Below are positions 14,652 through 17,808 of a stretch of DNA of 17,808 nt, piece by piece. The notes under the pieces were generated by a model. The model was given only the letters and a program-made list of their open reading frames with translations. It was not told where the DNA came from and did no database searches. Made by a program: the position numbers and the translations under genes. The DNA is from Chloroflexota bacterium (lineage in GTDB: Bacteria > Chloroflexota > Dehalococcoidia > Lucifugimonadales > VGZR01). Each line of letters begins with the position of its first letter. Within the stretch, counting starts at the first letter, position 1. The stretch covers positions 1 through 17,808 of the forward strand of contig JAQBWG010000014.1 of the NCBI GenBank assembly GCA_027625225.1. Reading direction: 5' to 3'.

Positions 14652-15542
14652 ATGATTAAGAGTTACCGAGATACTGTCGTTGCCAATCCGCGAACAGCAC
14701 TTCGTTCCAGAGTGCGAAGTGTAGTGAGCAGCTTTTCCGGACGGGTCGGGGTGGCAGCCCGCAACCTGACGACCGGCGAAGAATTCAACGTCAATGCACA
14801 AACAGTCTTCCCGACGCTGAGTTCCATCAAGCTGGCAATTCTGACCGAGTTATTTTTTCAAGTCCACGAAGGCAAGATTAAACTGGACGAAAAAATCACC
14901 ATCAAGAAATCCGACCTGCGCGGCGGCACAGGCGTCATACGGGATCTTACACCGCCCATCGATCTCACCGTTCGAGACATCGCAGTCCTCATGGTCACTG
15001 TCAGTGACAATGTGTGCACCTGGCTTACATCGGAAAAAGTGGGGCATCCCAACGTCAACAAGCGCATGCGGTCGCTGGGCCTGAAGAAAATTGACCTGCG
15101 AAGCGACCTCGGGCCTGCGACGTTTGCGAAGTTGGAACATGCAGACATTGACGCCTATGCGGTATCATCTCCGGCGGACTTCACCGACCTGATGACTCTC
15201 ATCGCGCAGGGGAAAATTATCTCCAAGAAGGCCTGCGAGGACATCATTGGCATTCTGCGCATGTGCCAGGGTGTCGACTATCTCGGTCGCTATCTTCCCA
15301 TCAACGAGTTCATTCCCGAATCGAAGATAGAGCCGGAGGCCCGTCTTGCAAACAAGATTGGCGCGTATCTTCACGGCCGGGTAGATGTGGGGCTGGTAGA
15401 GACAAAAAGTGTGCGCTACGTCATTACGGTTATGACTGACAAAAGTAAAGATAAGAGTCTTATTCTTCCTTCCCACGAAGGGACGGAAGCCATCGGTCGG
15501 ATTTCCAAAGCGGTTTACGATGCGTGGACGGCTGCCCGTTAA
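14652..15542 (+). CDS. Class A beta-lactamase-fold protein, copy 2 (KIG variant)
   Basis: A 296-residue paralogue of the protein at 8034-8909. The nucleophile motif is intact here, Ser57-Ser-Ile-Lys60 (SxxK), and the second motif is Ser118-Asp-Asn120 (SDN). The third motif reads Lys235-Ile-Gly237 where KTG/KSG is usual, so the hydroxyl side chain that helps bind a substrate carboxylate is missing. No clear ExxLN omega-loop motif is seen. There is no signal peptide, so it should be cytoplasmic. The two copies share an identical FSGRVGVAARNLTTGEE and NKRMRSLGL. The ATG has AGGAG about 9 bases upstream. It is probably a serine amidase, peptidase or esterase of unknown substrate rather than a drug-resistance enzyme. 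Its neighbours are an amidase operon (divergent) and a peptide importer (convergent). Confidence 0.86.
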   Translation: MIKSYRDTVVANPRTALRSRVRSVVSSFSGRVGVAARNLTTGEEFNVNAQTVFPTLSSIKLAILTELFFQVHEGKIKLDEKITIKKSDLRGGTGVIRDLTPPIDLTVRDIAVLMVTVSDNVCTWLTSEKVGHPNVNKRMRSLGLKKIDLRSDLGPATFAKLEHADIDAYAVSSPADFTDLMTLIAQGKIISKKACEDIIGILRMCQGVDYLGRYLPINEFIPESKIEPEARLANKIGAYLHGRVDVGLVETKSVRYVITVMTDKSKDKSLILPSHEGTEAIGRISKAVYDAWTAAR

Positions 15543-15561
15543 ACCAGTTTTCGCAGGGATC

Positions 15562-15603
15562 TAAACCACGAAGGCTCAGCATATGCTGGGCCTTCGTGGT
15601 TTA
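15562..15603. terminator. Bidirectional terminator hairpin between convergent genes
   Basis: A 42-base inverted repeat forms a 21-bp stem with essentially no loop and a single G-U pair; the arms read TAAACCACGAAGGC and GCCTTCGTGGTTTA with TCAGCAT/ATGCTGG inside. It begins 20 bases after the stop of the plus-strand gene and ends 15 bases before the stop of the minus-strand permease gene, so it can serve both. The A- and T-rich arm ends give a short T-rich tail in each direction. Confidence 0.75.
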
Positions 15604-15617
15604 TTCCGATACTAAAG

Positions 15618-16529
15618 CTACATCCGGCGGCGGAGTCTGGGGTCGAGGTTGTCACGCAACCCGTCGCCTGCAAGGCTAATGCCCAGCACCGTAAGGGTAA
15701 GGAATATACCGGGGAACATTATCACCCAGATGGCTCGTGTGATGTACTGCTGTGCCTCGGCCATAATAACGCCCCAACTGGGAATCTCCGGCGGCGTACC
15801 TGCGCCAAGGAAGCTGAGATAGGCTTCCAACAGCACGGCAGCGGATGCTATGAACGTGCCCTGCACAATAAGTGGAGCGACGACGTTAGGCATGATGTGT
15901 TTGAAAATCATTCGTACAGGTTGAACGCCAATCGCCTTCGCAGCTTCAATGTACGTCATTTCTCTAATGGACAATACGGCTGAACGGACGATGCGAACAG
16001 CAATCGGAGTTTCCGTCACGCTCAAGGCAATGATGACATTCTGAACACTACCACCGAGCAAGGCCATAAGAGCCATGGCCAACAGGATAGAGGGAATGGA
16101 CATGAGCCCGTCCACAAACCTCATAATGAACATGTCCGACTTTTCAAAGAAGCCTGAAATCATGCCGAGCAGGCCTCCGGCGCCGATTGCAATCACGCTT
16201 ACGGAAGCAGCGACTATGAGCGAAATTCTTGCTCCAAACAGCGTACCGCTCCACACGTCACGACCGATATTGTCCGTCCCGAACCAGTGCCCGCCAGACC
16301 AGGTTGGGGACGTAAATCGGACGAGCGGATTCGGCTTCCAGGGCTCAGTGAACAAAAGGTCTGCAAAGACGGCAATCGAGACCATAAGGGCAACGATACC
16401 GATGCCATAGGCCATATTAGGATTTCGTCGCGCACCACGCCATAAGCGAGACGCAATCCTCTTCGCATCCCACCTTCTGGTAGGCGGCCTGACGGTGATT
16501 ATAGTACCCAAGCCGGTTTCAAGCGTCAT
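15618..16529 (-). CDS. dppC: Dipeptide/oligopeptide ABC transporter permease, DppC type
   Basis: The second inner-membrane permease of a peptide/nickel-type ABC importer, 303 residues. It has the DppC layout: a polar N-terminus, a first helix (about 39-57), the extracytoplasmic segment HWFGTDNIGRDVWSGTLFGAR (residues about 81-101) typical of DppC/OppC, and then five further helices. The EAA loop that contacts the ATPase is YIEAAKAIGVQPVRMIFKHI (about 199-218), followed by MPNVVAP. Conserved SFLGAGTPPEIPSWG lies near the C-terminus. The ATG overlaps the dppB stop by 4 bases, so the pair is co-translated. No ATPase genes (dppD/F) are in the window. Downstream is the shared terminator hairpin, so dppC ends the transcript. 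Confidence 0.94.
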   Translation of the reverse strand: MTLETGLGTIITVRPPTRRWDAKRIASRLWRGARRNPNMAYGIGIVALMVSIAVFADLLFTEPWKPNPLVRFTSPTWSGGHWFGTDNIGRDVWSGTLFGARISLIVAASVSVIAIGAGGLLGMISGFFEKSDMFIMRFVDGLMSIPSILLAMALMALLGGSVQNVIIALSVTETPIAVRIVRSAVLSIREMTYIEAAKAIGVQPVRMIFKHIMPNVVAPLIVQGTFIASAAVLLEAYLSFLGAGTPPEIPSWGVIMAEAQQYITRAIWVIMFPGIFLTLTVLGISLAGDGLRDNLDPRLRRRM

Positions 16530-17470
16530 TTGTATCGAATCCTAGGATCAAGAAACGCATATGAAATATCAACCAAGAGGTTCACAAGCACATATATAAA
16601 GGAAATTATAAGGATGGTTCCCTGAATTATCGGGTAGTCCCTACGCGAGATGGCATCAACCAATAATCTTCCCAAGCCGGGAATGGCGAACACGTTTTCC
16701 GTAACCACGACTCCACCGAGCAACAAAGCAAACCCAACGCCAATTACCGTGATGATTGGCAGGATAGCATTGCGTAACGCGTGTTTAAGTAACACACTCG
16801 TGTCAGCCAGTCCTTTAGCCCGCGCTGTTCGCACATAATCTTCCTGTAGAACTTCCAGCACTGTCGCACGGGTCATACGGGCTATGAGTGCCATAACAAC
16901 GAGGCCGGTAGAAACAACAGGCAGAATCAATTTTACAAAGAAATCACCCAGGTCTTCGTACGGCTGTGTATATCCTGCAGCAGGCGCCCATCCCAGCTTG
17001 ACGGCAAAGATGAAAATGAAAATAAATCCCAACCAGAATAGTGGAACCGAATATCCAATAGTAGAGAACACCATCACGACGCGGTCAATCCACGTGTTCG
17101 CCTTCCATGCGGCAAGCACTCCAAGTGGAATAGCTAAAGTCACGGCAAATATTTCGGTGAGGATAGCCACGGCAAACGTGGGGAGTATCGTCGATTGAAT
17201 CCTCTTTAGCACGGGAGTCCGGCTGGTGAGGGATGTGCCGAGGTCGCCCTGGACGAGGTCCTTGAACCATAGACCAAGCTGGACAAGTATCGGGCGGTCC
17301 AGGCCTAGGTCTGCACGCACACGCTCGTACTGTTCGTCAGTCGCGAAAGTACCCACAATGATTGCTGCGGGGTCGCCGGGTGCGAGATGAATCAGTGAAA
17401 AGATGATAAGCGAGACGATAAGGAGGACAGGAATCGTCGCTATCAGTCTTCTTATGATATATGCGCCCAT
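16526..17470 (-). CDS. dppB: Dipeptide/oligopeptide ABC transporter permease, DppB type
   Basis: The first permease of the same importer, 314 residues, with the DppB N-terminus (MGAYIIRRLIATIPVLLIVS, then HLAPGDPA) and six predicted helices. The EAA loop is DYVRTARAKGLADTSVLLKH (about 217-236), followed by ALRNAILPIIT. The C-terminal DISYAFLDPRIRYK is typical. The ATG is the natural start because the first helix begins right after it. A GGAGG lies about 16 bases upstream, farther than ideal. It follows the substrate-binding protein gene after 214 bases and is coupled to dppC. Dpp/Opp-type permeases also carry nickel, sugars or glutathione, so the cargo is not certain; the hydrolases next door favour peptides or amides. 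Confidence 0.94.
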   Translation of the reverse strand: MGAYIIRRLIATIPVLLIVSLIIFSLIHLAPGDPAAIIVGTFATDEQYERVRADLGLDRPILVQLGLWFKDLVQGDLGTSLTSRTPVLKRIQSTILPTFAVAILTEIFAVTLAIPLGVLAAWKANTWIDRVVMVFSTIGYSVPLFWLGFIFIFIFAVKLGWAPAAGYTQPYEDLGDFFVKLILPVVSTGLVVMALIARMTRATVLEVLQEDYVRTARAKGLADTSVLLKHALRNAILPIITVIGVGFALLLGGVVVTENVFAIPGLGRLLVDAISRRDYPIIQGTILIISFIYVLVNLLVDISYAFLDPRIRYK

Positions 17471-17557
17471 TGTTCGAAGCTCTGTTCCTCCCGTAGCGGT
17501 AGGGGGCTATGCGGTCTCTCTAGGTTCTCCGCATCACTTTTAGGCGTTAATCGGCCT

Positions 17558-17563
17558 TTTATA
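17558..17563 (-). promoter_or_regulatory. Possible -10 box before dppB
   Basis: TATAAA on the minus strand matches the -10 consensus at 5 of 6 positions and lies 87 bases before the dppB ATG. No good -35 is present at the right distance. It could give dppBC transcription independent of the substrate-binding gene. Confidence 0.22.
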
Positions 17564-17612
17564 CTGGCACAATCCGTAGCCGATGAGCTTTTGTGTTCCT
17601 TGCTAAATTAGA

Positions 17613-17660
17613 CAGGGGCCCGGGGGCGTAAACCTTGCGGCGCCACCCCCAGAACCCCTG
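17613..17660 (-). terminator. GC-rich hairpin between the binding-protein gene and dppB
   Basis: CAGGGG (17613-17618) pairs with CCCCTG (17655-17660), and GGGGG (17622-17626) with CCCCC (17646-17650); a GC-rich loop lies inside. It starts about 25 bases after the stop of the binding-protein gene. There is no T-run, so it may be a partial terminator or an mRNA-stabilising stem-loop of the kind often seen after highly expressed binding-protein genes. Confidence 0.4.
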
Positions 17661-17684
17661 CCAATCAGGTTCCGAAGAAGCCGG

Positions 17685-17808
17685 TTACTTGTCCAACCAC
17701 ACGTTGATGTAGAGCGGGAAGATCGGCACGTCGAAGCCCTTCACGTACGTCTGGTACGGGTAGATGGCTGACCACCAGCCCAGGAAGATGTGCGGTACAT
17801 CCTCGTAG
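17685..17808 (-). CDS. ABC transporter substrate-binding protein, C-terminal end (5' part missing)
   Basis: The last 40 codons of a gene that enters from the right edge, ending in TAA at 17685-17687. The visible tail reads YEDVPHIFLGWW..., then YVKGFDVPIFPLY and ends in VWLDK. This matches the C-termini of family 5 extracellular solute-binding proteins (DppA/OppA type), which typically end with a segment like Y-V-x-G-F and a final W-L-x-K. Such lipoproteins capture the substrate outside the cell and hand it to the DppB/DppC permeases, encoded next on the same strand. The fragment is short, so the call rests on both the tail and the context. Confidence 0.7.
   Translation of the reverse strand, partial: YEDVPHIFLGWWSAIYPYQTYVKGFDVPIFPLYINVWLDK

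Noticed and set aside
1..17808. CRISPR array, insertion sequence, toxin-antitoxin pair or defence island
   Set aside because: No regularly spaced repeats, transposase-like proteins, nuclease or toxin families were recognised on either strand.

Overview
The window reads as chromosomal DNA of an aerobic or facultatively aerobic bacterium of middling GC content. Gene content suggests Chloroflexota (Dehalococcoidia/SAR202-like): a caa3-type oxidase operon, a DUF3179 lipoprotein, a P1-family (DmpA/NylC-like) hydrolase, an FAAH-like amidase, class A beta-lactamase-fold proteins and a dipeptide-type ABC importer. This placement is inferred from gene content only; no phylogenetic marker is present.

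Region 1 (1-7812, all minus strand) is a nearly complete cytochrome c oxidase locus, in transcription order ctaA, ctaB, coxB, coxA, coxC, subunit IV, ctaG, a small two-helix membrane protein and a Sco-type copper chaperone that runs off the left edge. ctaA and ctaB make heme A. coxB (CuA plus a fused cytochrome c domain), coxA, coxC and subunit IV form the enzyme. CtaG and Sco are copper-delivery and assembly factors. One promoter with a perfect -10 box lies before ctaA, and a second good candidate lies between ctaB and coxB, so heme A synthesis and the structural genes could be controlled separately. coxC has an unusual extracytoplasmic insertion of about 50 residues.

Region 2 (7813-11276) holds a beta-lactamase-fold protein (minus), a tRNA-Lys(CUU) with a good promoter (plus), a DUF3179 lipoprotein (plus) and a GrpB-family protein (minus).

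Region 3 (11277-15603) is a group of apparently cytoplasmic amide/peptide hydrolases: a P1-family self-processing hydrolase (plus), an alpha/beta hydrolase and an amidase (minus, one operon) and a second beta-lactamase-fold protein (plus). The last is a gap-free paralogue of the one in region 2, about half identical. The two copies differ at key residues: copy 1 has SxxR with KTG, copy 2 has SxxK with KIG.

Region 4 (15604-17808, minus) is a dipeptide/oligopeptide-type ABC importer: the C-terminal end of a substrate-binding protein, then dppB-like and dppC-like permeases. With region 3 it suggests uptake of peptide- or amide-like compounds and hydrolysis inside the cell; this link is inference.

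I saw no CRISPR array, insertion sequence, prophage or recognisable defence system. The most unusual items are the beta-lactamase-fold pair with altered catalytic motifs, and the coxC insertion. No stretch above 300 bases lacks a gene.
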